Source of the DNA: Hydractinia symbiolongicarpus
Lineage: Eukaryota; Cnidaria; Hydrozoa; Anthoathecata; Hydractiniidae
Assembly: GCF_029227915.1 (NCBI RefSeq)
Contig: NC_079878.1
Span: 28,485,501 to 28,549,500 of the forward strand
DNA length: 64,000 nt
Direction: 5' to 3'
Position numbers and translations under genes: made by a program. The notes beneath the pieces are model-generated. The model saw only the letters and a list, made by a program, of their open reading frames with translations, ran no database searches and was not told where the DNA came from. How positions within the stretch are numbered: the first letter of the stretch is position 1; each line of letters begins with the position of its first letter. Shown one piece after another: positions 37,942 through 53,820 of this stretch.

Positions 37942-40900
37942 AAAAATTAAGATAAAAAAGCCATTTTTTACTGTGGGACCAATCCTAGCCGTTAGCACGC
38001 GCTGAATAAATAGGAACAGTTCCAAAGACTGCATTTCATTGACTTTCTAGCTGTATAAATCCGTTTGAGATACAACGTGTTGGTCACATATTCGTACCAA
38101 CATGTATTTAGTGATATTTTTCCGATATTACTAAGTTGTATCGCTTTTAACAGTGAAACGAATGACTGTGGGACTTAATTGAACTGATTCTGGACTTTGA
38201 CCTTATAAATGTGATAAATGAGCCAGTTAGACTACAAGAAATAACATTCTTCTTAATTTAATATAATTGCTCGAACTCAGCGATTACACTGGGCGCTGTA
38301 GTAGCGCTCTATTAAAAAATTAAGATAAAAAAGCCATTTTTTACTGTGGGACCAATCCTAGCCGTTAGTTCGCGCTGAAAAAATAGAGACAGTTTCAACA
38401 ACTACATTTCATTTATTTTCTAACGGTGTCAATCCGTTTGAGTTACAACGGTTGCGTCACATATTCGTACCAGCATGTATTTAGTGATATTTTTCCGATA
38501 TTACTAAGCTGTATCGCTTTTAACAGTGAAACGATTGACTGTGGGACTTAATTGAACTGATTCTGGACTTTGACCTTATAAGTGTGATAAATGAGCGAAT
38601 TGCACTCCAAGGAATAACATTCTTCTTTATTCGACATGATAGATGGAATTCAGCGATTACATTAGGCTCTGTGGTAGCGCTTTATTTAAAAATTTAGATA
38701 AATAAGTCTTTTCTTACTGTGGGACCAATCCTGGCCGTTAGCACGCGCTAAATAAATAGGAACAGTTCCAAAGACTACATTTCATTGACTTTCTAGCGGT
38801 ATAAATCCGTTTGAGATGCAACGGTTGCGTCACATATACGTACCAACATGTATTTAGCGATAGTTTTTGGATATTACTAAGTTGTATCGCTTTTAACAGT
38901 GAAACGAATGACTGTGGGACTTAATTGAACTGGTTCTAAACTTTGACCTTATAAATGTTATAAATGAACCAATTGGACTCCAAAGAATAACATTCTTCTT
39001 AATTCGACATGATTGCTGGAATTCAGCAAGTACACTAGGCTCTGTGGTAGCGCTTTATTGAAAAATTAAGATAAAAAATTCAGTTTTTACTGTGGGACTA
39101 ATCCTAGCCGTTAGCGCGCTGTGAAGAAATAGAGACAGTTTCAAAACTACATTTCATTGACTCTCTAACGGTGTCAATCCGTTTGAGTTACAACGGTTGC
39201 GTCACATATTCGTACCAACATGTATTTAGTGATTTTTTTCCGATCTAACTAAGTTGTATCGCTTTTAACAGTGAAACGAATGACTGTGGGACTTAATTGA
39301 ACTGATTCTGGAATGTGACCTTATAAATGTGATAAATGAGCCAGTTGGTCTCCAAGGAATAACATTCTTCTTAATTCGACATGATAGCTGGAATTCAGCG
39401 AGTACACTAGGCTCTGTGGTAGCGCTTTATTTAAAAATTAAGATAAAAAATTTAATTTTTACTGTGGGACCAATCCTAGCCGTTAGCGCGCGCTGAAGAA
39501 ATAGAGACAGTTTCAAAACTACATCTCATTGACTCTCTAACGCCGTCAATCCGTTTGAGCTACAACGGTTGCTTCACATATTCGTACCAAGATGTATTTA
39601 GTGATTGTTTTCCGATATTACTAAGTTGTATCGCTTTTAACAGTGAAACGAATGACTGTGGGACTTAATTGAACTGATTCTGGATTGTGACCTTATAAAT
39701 GTAATAAATGAGCCAATTGCTCTCCCAGGAATAACATTCTTCTTAATTTGACATGATTGCTGGAATTCAGCGATTACCCTGGGCGCTGTAGTAGCGCTCT
39801 ATTAAAAAATTAAGATAAAAAAGCCATTTTTTACTGTGGGTCCAATCCTAGCCGTTAGCACGCGCTGAATAAATAGGAACAGTTCCAAAGACTACATTTC
39901 ATTGACTTTCTAGCGGTATAAATCCGTTTGAGATACAACGTTTTGGTCACATATTCGTACCAACATGTATTTAGTGATATTTTTCCGATATTACTAAGTT
40001 GTATTGCTTTTAACAGTGAAACGAATGACTGTGGGACTTAATTGAACTGATTCTGGACTTTGACCTTATAAATGTGATAAATGAGCAAGTTAGACTACAA
40101 GAAATAACATTCTTCTTAATTTAATATAATTGCTCAAACTCAGCGATTACACTGGGCGCTGTAGTAGCGCTCTATTAAAAAATTAAGATAAAAAAGCCAT
40201 TTTTTACTGTGGGACCAATCCTAGCCGTTAGTTCGCGCTGAAAAAATAGAGACAGTTTCAACAACTACATTTCATTTATTTTCTAACGGTGTCAATCCGT
40301 TTGAGTTACAACGGTTGCGTCACATATTCGTACCAACATGTATTTAGTGATATTTTTCCGATATTACTAAGCTGTATCGCTTTTAACAGTGAAACGATTG
40401 ACTGTGGGACTTAATTGAACTGATTCTGGACTTTGACCTTATAAGTGTGATAAATGAGCGAATTGCACTCCAAGGAATAACATTCTTCTTTATTCGACAT
40501 GATAGATGGAATTCAGCGAGTACACTAGCCTCTGTGGTAGCGCTTTAATAAAAAATTTAGATAAATAAGTCATTTTTTACTGTGGGACCAATCCTAGCCG
40601 TTATTTCGCGCTGAAGAAATAGAGACAGTTTCAAATACTACATTTCACTGACTTTCTAACGGTGTCAGTTCGTTTGAGTTACAACGGTTGGGTTACATAT
40701 TTGTAACAACATGTGTTTAGTGATTTTTTTCCGATCTAACTAAGTTGTATCGCTTTTAACAGTGAAACGAATGACTGTGGGACTTAATTGAACTGATTCT
40801 GGAATGTGACCTTATAAATGTGATAAATGAGCCAATTGGTCTCCAAGGAATAACATTCTTCTTAATTTGACATGATTGCTGGAATTCAGCGATTACATTA

Positions 40901-41149
40901 GGCTCTGTGGTAGCGCTTTATTTAAAAATTTAGATAAATAAGTCTTTTCTTACAGTGGGACCAATCCTGGCCGTTAGCACGCGCTGAATAAATAGGAACA
41001 GTTACAAAGACTACATTTCATTGACTTTCTAGCGGTATAAATCCGTTTGAGATACAACGGTTGGGTCACATATTCGTACCAACATGTATTTAGTGATATT
41101 TTTCCGATATTACTAAGTTGCATCGCTTTTAACAGTGAAACGATTGACT

Positions 41150-43380
41150 GTGGGACTTAATTGAACTGATTCTGGACTTTGACCTTATAAATGTGATAAA
41201 TGAGCCAGTTAGACTACAAGAAATAACATTCTTCTTAATTTAATATAATTGCTCGAACTCAGCGATTACATTGGGCGCTGTAGTAGCGCTCTATTAAAAA
41301 ATTAAGATAAAAAAGCCATTTTTTACTGTGGGACCAATCCTAGCCGTTAGTTCGCGCTGAAAAAATAGAGACAGTTTCAACAACTACATTTCATTTATTT
41401 TCTAACGGTGTCAATCCGTTTGAGTTACAACGGTTGCGTCACATATTCGTACCAGCATGTATTTAGTGATATTTTTCCGATATTACTAAGCTGTATCGCT
41501 TTTAACAGTGAAACGATTGACTGTGGGACTTAATTGAACTGATTCTGGACTTTGACCTTATAAGTGTGATAAATGAGCGAATTGCACTCCAAGGAATAAC
41601 GTTCTTCTTAATTCGACATGATAGCTGGAATTCAGCAAGTACACTAGGCTCTGTGGTAGCGCTTTATTGAAAAATTAAGATAAAAAATTCATTTTTTTCT
41701 GTGGGACCAATCCTAGCCGTTAGCGCGCTGTGAAGAAATAGAGACAGTTTCAAAACTACATTTCAATGACTCTCTAACGGTGTCAATCCGTTTGAGTTAC
41801 AACAGTTGCGTCACATATTCCTACCAACATGTATTTAGTGATTGTTTTCCGATATTACTAAGTTGTATCGCTTTTAACAGTGAAACGAATGACTGTGGAA
41901 CTTAATTGAACTGATTCTGGACTGTGACCTTATGAGTGTGATAAATGAGCGAATTGCACTCCAAGGAATAACATTCTTCTTAATTTGACATGATTGCTGG
42001 AATTCAGCGATTACATTAGGCTCTGTGGTAGCGCTTTATTTAAAAATTTAGATAAATAAGTCTTTTCTTACAGTGGGACCAATCCTGGCCGTTAGCACGC
42101 GCTGAATAAATAGGAACAGTTACAAAGACTACATTTCATTGACTTTCTAGCGGTATAAATCCGTTTGAGATACAACGGTTGGGTCACATATTCGTACCAA
42201 CATGTATTTAGTGATATTTTTCCGATATTACTAAGTTGCATCGCTTTTAACAGTGAAACGATTGACTGTGGGACTTAATTGAACTGATTCTGGACTTTGA
42301 CCTTATAAATGTGATAAATGAGCCAGTTAGACTACAAGAAATAACATTCTTCTTAATTTAATATAATTGCTCGAACTCAGCGATTACATTGGGCGCTGTA
42401 GTAGCGCTCTATTAAAAAATTAAGATAAAAAAGCCATTTTTTACTGTGGGACCAATCCTAGCCGTTAGTTCGCGCTGAAAAAATAGAGACAGTTTCAACA
42501 ACTACATTTCATTTATTTTCTAACGGTGTCAATCCGTTTGAGTTACAACGGTTGCGTCACATATTCGTACCAGCATGTATTTAGTGATATTTTTCCGATA
42601 TTACTAAGCTGTATCGCTTTTAACAGTGAAACGATTGACTGTGGGACTTAATTGAACTGATTCTGGACTTTGACCTTATAAGTGTGATAAATGAGCGAAT
42701 TGCACTCCAAGGAATAACATTCTTCTTAATTCGACATGATAGCTGGAATTCAGCAAGTACACTAGGCTCTGTGGTAGCGCTTTATTGAAAAATTAAGATA
42801 AAAAATTCATTTTTTTCTGTGGGACCAATCCTAGCCGTTAGCGCGCTGTGAAGAAATAGAGACAGTTTCAAAACTACATTTCAATAACTCTCTAACGGTG
42901 TCACTCCGTTTGAGTTACAACAGTTGCGTCACATATTCCTACCAACATGTATTTAGTGATTGTTTTCCGATATTACTAAGTTGTATCGCTTTTAACAGTG
43001 AAACGAATGACTGTGGAACTTAATTGAACTGATTCTGGACTGTGACCTTATGAGTGTGATAAATGAGCGAATTGCACTCCAAGGAATAACATTCTTCTTA
43101 ATTCCACATGATTGCTGGAATTCAGCGAGTACACTAGGCTCTGTGGTAGCGCTTTAATTAAAAATTTAGATAAATAAGTCATTTTTTACTGTGGGACCAA
43201 CCCTAGCCGTTACTTCGCGCTGAAAAAATAGAGACAGTTTCAACAACTCCATTTCATTGACTTTCTAACAGTGTCAAACCGTTTGATTTACAATGGTTGC
43301 GTCACATATTCGTACCAACATGTATCTAGTGATATTTTTCCGATATTACTAAGCTTTATCGCTTTTAACAGTGAAACGAT
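41150..43380. repeat. Three-unit (1119-bp) higher-order repeat
   Basis: Private variants recur 1119 bp apart: GTGGAACTTAATTG near 41895 and 43014, ATATTCCTACCAAC near 41817 and 42936, and the GCATTTTTTTCTGTGG-type half-unit start near 41690 and 42809. Confidence 0.7.
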
Positions 43381-45991
43381 TGACTGTGGGACTTAATTGA
43401 ACTGATTCTGGACGTTCACCTTATAAGTGTGATAAATGAGCGAATTGCACTCCAAGGAATAACATTCTTCTTTATTCGACATGATAGATGGAATTCAGCG
43501 AGTACACTAGCCTCTGTGGTAGCGCTTTATTTAAAAATTAAGATAAAAAATTTAATTTTTACTGTGGGACCAATCCTAGCCGTTAGTGCGCGCTGAAGAA
43601 ATAGAGACAGTTTCAAAAACTACATCTCATTGACTCTCTAACGCCGTCAATCCGTTTGAGTTACAACGGTTGCTTCCCATATTCGTACCAAGATGTATTT
43701 AGTGATTGTTTTCCGATATTACTAAGTTGTATCGCTTTTAACAGTGAAACGAATGACTGTGGGACTTAATTGAACTGATTCTGGACTGTGACCTTTTAAG
43801 TGTGACAAATGAGCGAATTTCACTCCAAGGAATAACATTCTTCTTAATTCGACATGATTGCTGGAATTCAGCGAGTACACTAGGCTCTGTGGTAGCGCTT
43901 TAATTAAAAATTTAGATAAATAAGTCCTTTTTTACTGTGGGACCAATACTGGCCGTAAGCACGCGCTGAATAAATAGGAACAATTCAAAAGACTACAGTT
44001 CATTGACTTTCTAGCGGTATAAATCCGTTTGAGATACAACGGTTGCGTCACATATTCGTACCAACATGTATTTAGTGATATTTTTCCGATATTACTAAGT
44101 TGCATCGCTTTTAACAGTGAAACGATTGACTGTGGGACTTAATTGAACTGATTCCGGACTTTGACCTTATAAATGTGATAAATGAGCCACTTAGACTACA
44201 AGAAATAACATTCTTCTTAATTTAATATAATTGCTCGAACTCAGCGATTACACTGGGCGCTGTAGTAGCGCTCTATTAAAAAATTAAGATAAAAAAGCCA
44301 TTTTTTACTGTGGGACCAATCCTAGCCGTTAGTTCGCGCTGAAAAAATAGAGACAGTTTCAACAACTATATTTCATTTATTTTCTAACGGTGTCAATCCG
44401 TTTGAGTTACAACGGTTGCGTCACATATTCGTACCAGCATGTATTTAGTGATATTTTTCCGATATTACTAAGCTGTATCGCTTTTAACAGTGAAACGATT
44501 GACTGTGGGATTTAATTGAACTGATTCTGGACTTTGACCGTATAAGTGTGATAAATGAGCGAATTGCACTCCAAGGAATAACATTCTTCTTTATTCGACA
44601 TGATAGATGGAATTCAGCGAGTACACTAGCCTCTGTGGCAGCGCTTTAATTAAAAATTTAGATAAATAAGTCATTTTTACTGTGGGACCAATCCTAGCCG
44701 TTATTTCGCGCTGAAGAAATAGACACAGTTTCGAATACTACATTTCACTGACTTTCTAACGGTGTCAGTCCGTTTGAGTTACAACGGTTGGGTCACATTA
44801 TCGTACCGACATGTATTTAGTGATTTTTTTCCGATCTAACTAAGTTGTATCGCTTTTAACAGTGAAACGAATGACTGTGGGACTTAATTGAACTGATTCT
44901 GGACTGTGACCTTTTAAGTGTGACAAATGAGCGAATTTCACTCCAAGGAATAACATTCTTCTTAATTCGACATGATTGCTGTAATTCCGCGAGTACACTA
45001 GGCTCTGTGGTAGCGCTTTAATTAAAAATTTAGATAAATAAGTCCTTTTTTACTGTGGGACCAATACTGGCCGTAAGCACGCGCTGAATAAATAGGAACA
45101 ATTCAAAAGACTACAGTTCATTGACTTTCTAGCGGTATAAATCCGTTTGAGATACAACGGTTGCGTCACATATTCGTACCAACATGTATTTAGTGATATT
45201 TTTCCGATATTACTAAGTTGCATCGCTTTTAACAGTGAAACGATTGACTGTGGGACTTAATTGAACTGATTCCGGACTTTGACCTTATAAATGTGATAAA
45301 TGAGCCACTTAGACTACAAGAAATAACATTCTTCTTAATTTAATATAATTGCTCGAACTCAGCGATTACACTGGGCGCTGTAGTAGCGCTCTATTAAAAA
45401 ATTAAGATAAAAAAGCCATTGTTTACTGTGGGACCAATCCTAGCCGTTAGTTCGCGCTGAAAAAATAGAGACAGTTTCAACAACTATATTTCATTTATTT
45501 TCTAACGGTGTCAATCCGTTTGAGTTACAACGGTTGCGTCACATATTCGTACCAGCATGTATTTAGTGATATTTTTCCGATATTACTAAGCTGTATCGCT
45601 TTTAACAGTGAAACGATTGACTGTGGGATTTAATTGAACTGATTCTGGACTTTGACCGTATAAGTGTGATAAATGAGCGAATTGCACTCCAAGGAATAAC
45701 ATTCTTCTTTATTCGACATGATAGATGGAATTCAGCGAGTACACTAGCCTCTGTGGTAGCGCTTTAATTAAAAATTTAGATAAATAAGTCATTTTTACTG
45801 TGGGACCAATCCTAGCCGTTATTTCGCGCTGAAGAAATAGACACAGTTTCGAATACTACATTTCACTGACTTTCTAACGGTGTCAGTCCGTTTGAGTTAC
45901 AACGGTTGGGTCACATTATCGTACCGACATGTATTTAGTGATTTTTTTCCGATCTAACTAAGTTGTATCGCTTTTAACAGTGAAACGAATG

Positions 45992-48900
45992 ACTGTGGGA
46001 CTTAATTGAACTGATTCTGGAATGTGACCTTATAAATTTGATAAATGAGCCAATTGGTCTCCAAGGAATAACATTCTTCTTAATTTGAAATGATTGCTGG
46101 AATTCAGCGATTACATTAGGCTCTGTGGTAGCGCTTTATTTAAAAATTTAGATAAATAAGTCTTTTCTTACTGTAGGACCAATCCTGGCCGTTAGCACGC
46201 GCTGAATAAATAGGAACAGTTCCAAAGACTAAATTTCATTGACTTTCTAGCGGTATAAATCCGTTTGAGATGCAACGGTTGCGTCACATATACGTACCAA
46301 CATGTATTTAGCGATAGTTTTTGGATATTACTAGGTTGCATCGCTTTTAACAGTGAAACGTTTGACTGTCAGACTTAATTGAACTGATTTTGAACTTCGA
46401 CCTTATAAATATGATAAATGAGCCAGTTAGACTACAAGAAATAACATTCTTCTTAATTTAATATGATTGCTGGAACTCAGCGATTACCCTGGGCGCTGTA
46501 GTTGCGCTCTATTAAAAAATTAAGATAAAAAAGCCATTTTTTACTGTGGGACCAATCCTAGCCGTTAGTTCGCGCTGAAAAAATAGAGACAGTTTCAACA
46601 ACTGTATTTCATTTATTTTCTAACGGTGTCAATCCGTTTGAGTTACAACGGTTGCGTCACATATTCGTACCAGCATGTATTTAGTGATATTTTTCCGATA
46701 TTACTAAGCTGTATCGCTTTTAACAGTGAAACGATTGACTGTGGGATTTAATTGAACTGATTCTGGACTTTGACCTTATAAGTGTGATAAATGAGCGAAT
46801 TGCACTCCAAGGAATAACATTCTTCTTTATTCGACATGATAGATGGAATTCAGCGAGTACACTAGCCTCTGTGGTAGCGCTTTAATTAAAAATTTAGATA
46901 AATAAGTCATTTTTACTGTGGGACCAATCCTAGCCGTTATTTCGCGCTGAAGAAATAGACACAGTTTCGAATACTACATTTCACTGACTTTCTAACGGTG
47001 TCAGTCCGTTTGAGTTACAACGGTTGGGTCACATTATCGTACCGACATGTATTTAGTGATTTTTTTCCGATCTAACTAAGTTGTATCGCTTTTAACAGTG
47101 AAACGAATGACTGTGGGACTTAATTGAACTGATTCTGGAATGTGACCTTATAAATTTGATAAATGAGCCAATTGGTCTCCAAGGAATAACATTCTTCTTA
47201 ATTTGAAATGATTGCTGGAATTCAGCGATTACATTAGGCTCTGTGGTAGCGCTTTATTTAAAAATTTAGATAAATAAGTCTTTTCTTACTGTGGGACCAA
47301 TCCTGGCCGTAAGCACGCGCTGAATAAATAGGAACAGTTCCAAAGACTACATTTCATTGACTTTCTAGCGGTATAAATCCGTTTGAGATGCAACGGTTGC
47401 GTCACATATACGTACCAACATGTATTTAGCGATAGTTTTTGGATATTACTAGGTTGCATCGCTTTTAACAGTGAAACGTTTGACTGTCAGACTTAATTGA
47501 ACTGATTTTGAACTTCGACCTTATAAATATGATAAATGAGCCAGTTAGACTACAAGAAATAACATTCTTCTTAATTTAATATGATTGCTGGAACTCAGCG
47601 ATTACCCTGGGCGCTGTAGTTGCGCTCTATTAAAAAATTAAGATAAAAAAGCCATTTTTTACTGTGGGACCAATCCTAGCCGTTAGTTCGCGCTGAAAAA
47701 ATAGAGACAGTTTCAACAACTACATTTCATTGACTTTCTAACGGTGTCAATCCGTTTGAGTTAAAACGGTTGCGTCACATATTCGTGCCAACATGTATTT
47801 AGTGATATTTTTCCGATATTACTAAGCTTTATCGCTTTTAACAGTGAAACGATTGACTGTGGGACTTAATTGAACTGATTCTGGACGTTCACCTTATAAG
47901 TGTGATAAATGAGCGAATTGCACTCCAAGGAATAACATTCTTCTTTATTCGACATGATAGATGGAATTCAACGAGTACACTAGCCTCTGTGGTAGCGCTT
48001 TAATTAAAAATTTAGATAAATAAGTCATTTTTTACTGTGGGACCAATCCTAGCCCTTATTTCGCGCTGAAGAAATAGAGACAGTTTCAAATACTACATTT
48101 CACTGACTTTCTAACGGTGTCAGTCCGTTTGGGTTACAACGGTTGGGTCATATATTCGTACCAACATGTATTTAGTGATTTTTTTCCGATCTAACTAAGT
48201 TGTATCGCTTTTAACAGTAAAACGAATGACTGTGGGACTAAATTGAACTGATTCTGGAATGTGACCTTATAAATTTGATAAATGAGCCAATTGGTCTCCA
48301 AGGAATAACATTCTTCTTAATTTGAAATGATTGCTGGAATTCAGCGATTACATTAGGCTCTGTGGTAGCGCTTTATTTAAAAATTTAGATAAATAAGTCT
48401 TTTCTTACTGTAGGACCAATCCTGGCCGTTAGCACGCGCTGAATAAATAGGAACAGTTCCAAAGACTAAATTTCATTGACTTTCTAGCGGTATAAATCCG
48501 TTTGAGATGCAACGGTTGCGTCACATATACGTACCAACATGTATTTAGCGATAGTTTTTGGATATTACTAGGTTGCATCGCTTTTAACAGTGAAACGTTT
48601 GACTGTCAGACTTAATTGAACTGATTTTGAACTTCGACCTTATAAATATGATAAATGAGCCAGTTAGACTACAAGAAATAACATTCTTCTTAATTTAATA
48701 TGATTGCTGGAACTCAGCGATTACCCTGGGCGCTGTAGTTGCGCTCTATTAAAAAATTAAGATAAAAAAGCCATTTTTTACTGTGGGACCAATCCTAGCC
48801 GTTAGTTCGCGCTGAAAAAATAGAGACAGTTTCAACAACTGTATTTCATTTATTTTCTAACGGTGTCAATCCGTTTGAGTTACAACGGTTGCGTCACATA

Positions 48901-50465
48901 TTCGTACCAGCATGTATTTAGTGATATTTTTCCGATATTACTAAGCTGTATCGCTTTTAACAGTGAAACGATTGACTGTGGGATTTAATTGAACTGATTC
49001 TGGACTTTGACCTTATAAGTGTGATAAATGAGCGAATTGCACTCCAAGGAATAACATTCTTCTTTATTCGACATGATAGATGGAATTCAGCGAGTACACT
49101 AGCCTCTGTGGTAGCGCTTTAATTAAAAATTTAGATAAATAAGTCATTTTTACTGTGGGACCAATCCTAGCCGTTATTTCGCGCTGAAGAAATAGACACA
49201 GTTTCGAATACTACATTTCACTGACTTTCTAACGGTGTCAGTCCGTTTGAGTTACAACGGTTGGGTCACATTATCGTACCGACATGTATTTAGTGATTTT
49301 TTTCCGATCTAACTAAGTTGTATCGCTTTTAACAGTGAAACGAATGACTGTGGGACTTAATTGAACTGATTCTGGAATGTGACCTTATAAATTTGATAAA
49401 TGAGCCAATTGGTCTCCAAGGAATAACATTCTTCTTAATTTGAAATGATTGCTGGAATTCAGCGATTACATTAGGCTCTGTGGTAGCGCTTTATTTAAAA
49501 ATTTAGATAAATAAGTCTTTTCTTACTGTGGGACCAATCCTGGCCGTAAGCACGCGCTGAATAAATAGGAACAGTTCCAAAGACTACATTTCATTGACTT
49601 TCTAGCGGTATAAATCCGTTTGAGATGCAACGGTTGCGTCACATATACGTACCAACATGTATTTAGCGATAGTTTTTGGATATTACTAGGTTGCATCGCT
49701 TTTAACAGTGAAACGTTTGACTGTCAGACTTAATTGAACTGATTTTGAACTTCGACCTTATAAATATGATAAATGAGCCAGTTAGACTACAAGAAATAAC
49801 ATTCTTCTTAATTTAATATGATTGCTGGAACTCAGCGATTACCCTGGGCGCTGTAGTTGCGCTCTATTAAAAAATTAAGATAAAAAAGCCATTTTTTACT
49901 GTGGGACCAATCCTAGCCGTTAGTTCGCGCTGAAAAAATAGAGACAGTTTCAACAACTACATTTCATTGACTTTCTAACGGTGTCAATCCGTTTGAGTTA
50001 AAACGGTTGCGTCACATATTCGTGCCAACATGTATTTAGTGATATTTTTCCGATATTACTAAGCTTTATCGCTTTTAACAGTGAAACGATTGACTGTGGG
50101 ACTTAATTGAACTGATTCTGGACGTTCACCTTATAAGTGTGATAAATGAGCGAATTGCACTCCAAGGAATAACATTCTTCTTTATTCGACATGATAGATG
50201 GAATTCAACGAGTACACTAGCCTCTGTGGTAGCGCTTTAATTAAAAATTTAGATAAATAAGTCATTTTTTACTGTGGGATCAATCCTAGCCCTTATTTCG
50301 CGCTGAAGAAATAGAGACAGTTTCAAATACTACATTTCACTGACTTTCTAACGGTGTCAGTCCGTTTGGGTTACAACGGTTGGGTCATATATTCGTACCA
50401 ACATGTATTTAGTGATTTTTTTCCGATCTAACTAAGTTGTATCGCTTTTAACAGTAAAACGAATG
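45992..50465. repeat. Three-unit blocks combined into a 2237-bp six-unit duplication
   Basis: The unit with GGAATGTGACC and AAATTTGATAAATG recurs at 45992, 47110, 48229 and 49347 (~1119 bp). The third unit of each block alternates between a GGATTTAATTG type (46738, 48975) and a GGACGTTCACC type (47856, 50094). The true period is therefore six units, ~2237 bp. Confidence 0.8.
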
Positions 50466-53400
50466 ACTGTGGGACTAAATTGAACTGATTCTGGAATGTG
50501 ACCTTATAAATGTGACAAATGAGCCAGTTGGTCTCCAAGGAATAACATTCTTCTTAATTCGACATGATAGCTGGAATTCAGCGAGTACACTAGGCTCTGT
50601 GGTAGCGCTTTATTTAAAAATTAAGATAAAAAATTTAATTTTTACTGTGGGACCAATCCTAGCCGTTAGCGCGCGCTGAAGAAATAGAGACAGTTTCAAA
50701 AACTACATCTCATTGACTCTCTAACGCCGTCAATCCGTTTGAGTTACAACGGTTGCTTCACATATTCGTACCAAGATGTATTTAGTGATTGTTTTCCGAT
50801 ATTACTAAGTTGTATCGCTTTTAACAGTCAAACGAATGACTGTGGGACTTAATTGAACTGATTCTGGACTGTGACCTTTTAAGTGTGATAAATGAGCGAA
50901 TTTCACTCCAAGGAATAACATTCTTCTTAATTCGACATGATTGCTGGAATTCAGCGAGTACACTAGGCTCTGTGGTAGCGCTTTAATTAAAAATTTAGAT
51001 AAATAAGTCCTTTTTTACTGTGGGACCAATACTGGCCGTAAGCACGCGCTGAATAAATAGGAACAATTCAAAAGACTACATTTCATTGACTTTCTAGCGG
51101 TATAAATCCGTTTGAGATACAACGGTTGCGTCACATATTCGTACCAACATGTATTTAGTGATATTTTTCCGATATTACTAAGTTGCATCGCTTTTAACAG
51201 TGAAACGATTGACTGTGGGAATTAATTGAACTGATTCCGGACTTTGACCTTATAAAGGTGATAAATGAGCCACTTAGACTACAAGAAATAACATTCTTCT
51301 TAATTTAATATAATTGCTCGAACTCAGCGATTACACTGGGCGCTGTAGTAGCGCTCTATTAAAAAATTAAGATAAAAAAGCCATTTTTTACTGTGGGACC
51401 AATCCTAGCCGTTAGTTCGCGCTGAAAAAATAGAGACAGTTTCAACAACTACATTTCATTTATTTTCTAACGGTGTCAATCCGTTTGAGTTACAACGGTT
51501 GCGTCACATATTCGTACCAGCATGTATTTAGTGATATTTTTCCGATATTACTAAGCTGTATCGCTTTTAACAGTGAAACGATTGACTGTGGGACTTAATT
51601 GAACTGATTCTGGACTTTGACCTTATAAGTGTGATAAATGAGCGAATTGCACTCCAAGGAATAACATTCTTCTTTATTCGACATGATAGATGGAATTCAG
51701 CGAGTACACTAGCCTCTGTGGTAGCGCTTTAATTAAAAATTTAGATAAATAAGTCATTTTTACTGTGGGACCAATCCTAGCCGTTATTTCGCGCTGAAGA
51801 AATAGACACAGTTTCAAATACTACATTTCACTGACTTTCTAACGGTGTCAGTCCGTTTGAGTTACAACGGTTGGGTCACATTATCGTACCGACATGTATT
51901 TAGTGATTTTTTTCCGATCTAACTAAGTTGTATCGCTTTTAACAGTGAAACGAATGACTGTGGGACTTAATTGAACTGATTCTGGAATGTGACCTTATAA
52001 ATTTGATAAATGAGCCAATTGGTCTCCAAGGAATAACATTCTTCTTAATTTGAAATGATTGCTGGAATTCAGCGATTACATTAGGCTCTGTGGTAGCGCT
52101 TTATTTAAAAATTTAGATAAATAAGTCTTTTCTTACTGTGGGACCAATCCTGGCCGTTAGCACGCGCTGAATAAATAGGAACAGTTCCAAAGACTACATT
52201 TCATTGACTTTCTAGCGGTATAAATCCGTTTGAGATGCAACGGTTGCGTCACATATACGTACCAACATGTATTTAGCGATAGTTTTTGGATATTACTAGG
52301 TTGCATCGCTTTTAACAGTGAAACGTTTGACTGTCAGACTTAATTGAACTGATTTTAAACTTCGACCTTATAAATATGATAAATGAGCCAGTTAGACTAC
52401 AAGAAATAACATTCTTCTTAATTTAATATGATTGCTGGAACTCAGCGATTACCCTGGGCGCTGTAGTTGCGCTCTATTAAAAAATTAAGATAAAAAAGCC
52501 ATTTTTTACTGTGGGACCAATCCTAGCCGTTATTTCGCGCTGAAAAAATAGAGACAGTTTCAAATACTACATTTCACTGACTTTCTAACGGTGTCAGTTC
52601 GTTTGAGTTACAACGGTTGGGTCACATATTCGTACCAACATGTATTTAGTGATTTTTTTCCGATCTAACTAAGTTGTATCGCTTTTAACAGTGAAACGAA
52701 TGACTGTGGGACTTAATTGAACTGATTCTGGAATGTGACCTTATAAATGTGATAAATGAGCCAGTTGGTCTCCAAGGAATAACATTCTTCTTAATTAGAC
52801 ATGATAGCTGGAATTCAGCGAGTACACTAGGCTCTGTGGTAGCGCTTTATTTAAAAATTAAGATAAAAAATTTAATTTTTACTGTGGGACCAATCCTAGC
52901 CGTTAGTTCGCGCTGAAAAAATAGACACAGTTTCAACAACTACATTTCATTTATTTTCTAACGGTGTCAATCCGTTTGAGTTACAACGGTTGCGTCACAT
53001 ATTCGTACCAGCATGTATTTAGTGATATTTTTCCGATATTACTAAGCTGTATCGCTTTTAACAGTGAAACGATTGACTGTGGGACTTAATTGAACTGATT
53101 CTGGACTTTTACCTAATAAGTGTGATAAATGAGCGAATTGCACTCCAAGGAATAACATTCTTCTTAATTTGACATGATAGCTGGAATTCAGCAAGTACAC
53201 TAGGCTCTGTGGTAGCGCTTTATTGAAAAATTAAGATAAAAAATTCATTTTTTTCTGTGGGACCAATCCTAGCCGTTAGCGCGCTGTGAAGAAATAGAGA
53301 CAGTTTCAAAAACTACATTTCATTGACTCTCTAACGGTGTCAATCCGTTTGAGTTACAACAGTTGCGTCACATATTCCTACCAACATGTATTTAGTGATT

Positions 53401-53820
53401 GTTTTCCGATATTACTAAGTTGTATCGCTTTTAACAGTGAAACGAATGACTGTGGAACTTAATTGAACTGATTCTGGACTGTGACCTTATGAGTGTGATA
53501 AATGAGCGAATTGCACTCCAAGGAATAACATTCTTCTTAATTCGACATGATTGCTGTAATTCAGCGAGTACACTAGGCTCTGTGGTAGCGCTTTAATTAA
53601 AAATTTAGATAAATAAGTCATTTTTTACTGTGGGACCAATACTGGCCGTTAGCACGCGCTGAATAAATAGGAACAGTTCCAAAGACTACATTTCATTGAC
53701 TTTTTAGCGGTATAAATCCGTTTGAGATACAACGGTTGCGTCACATATTCGTACCAACATGTATTTAGTGATATTTTTCCGATATTACTAAGTTGCATCG
53801 CTTTTAACAGTGAAACGATT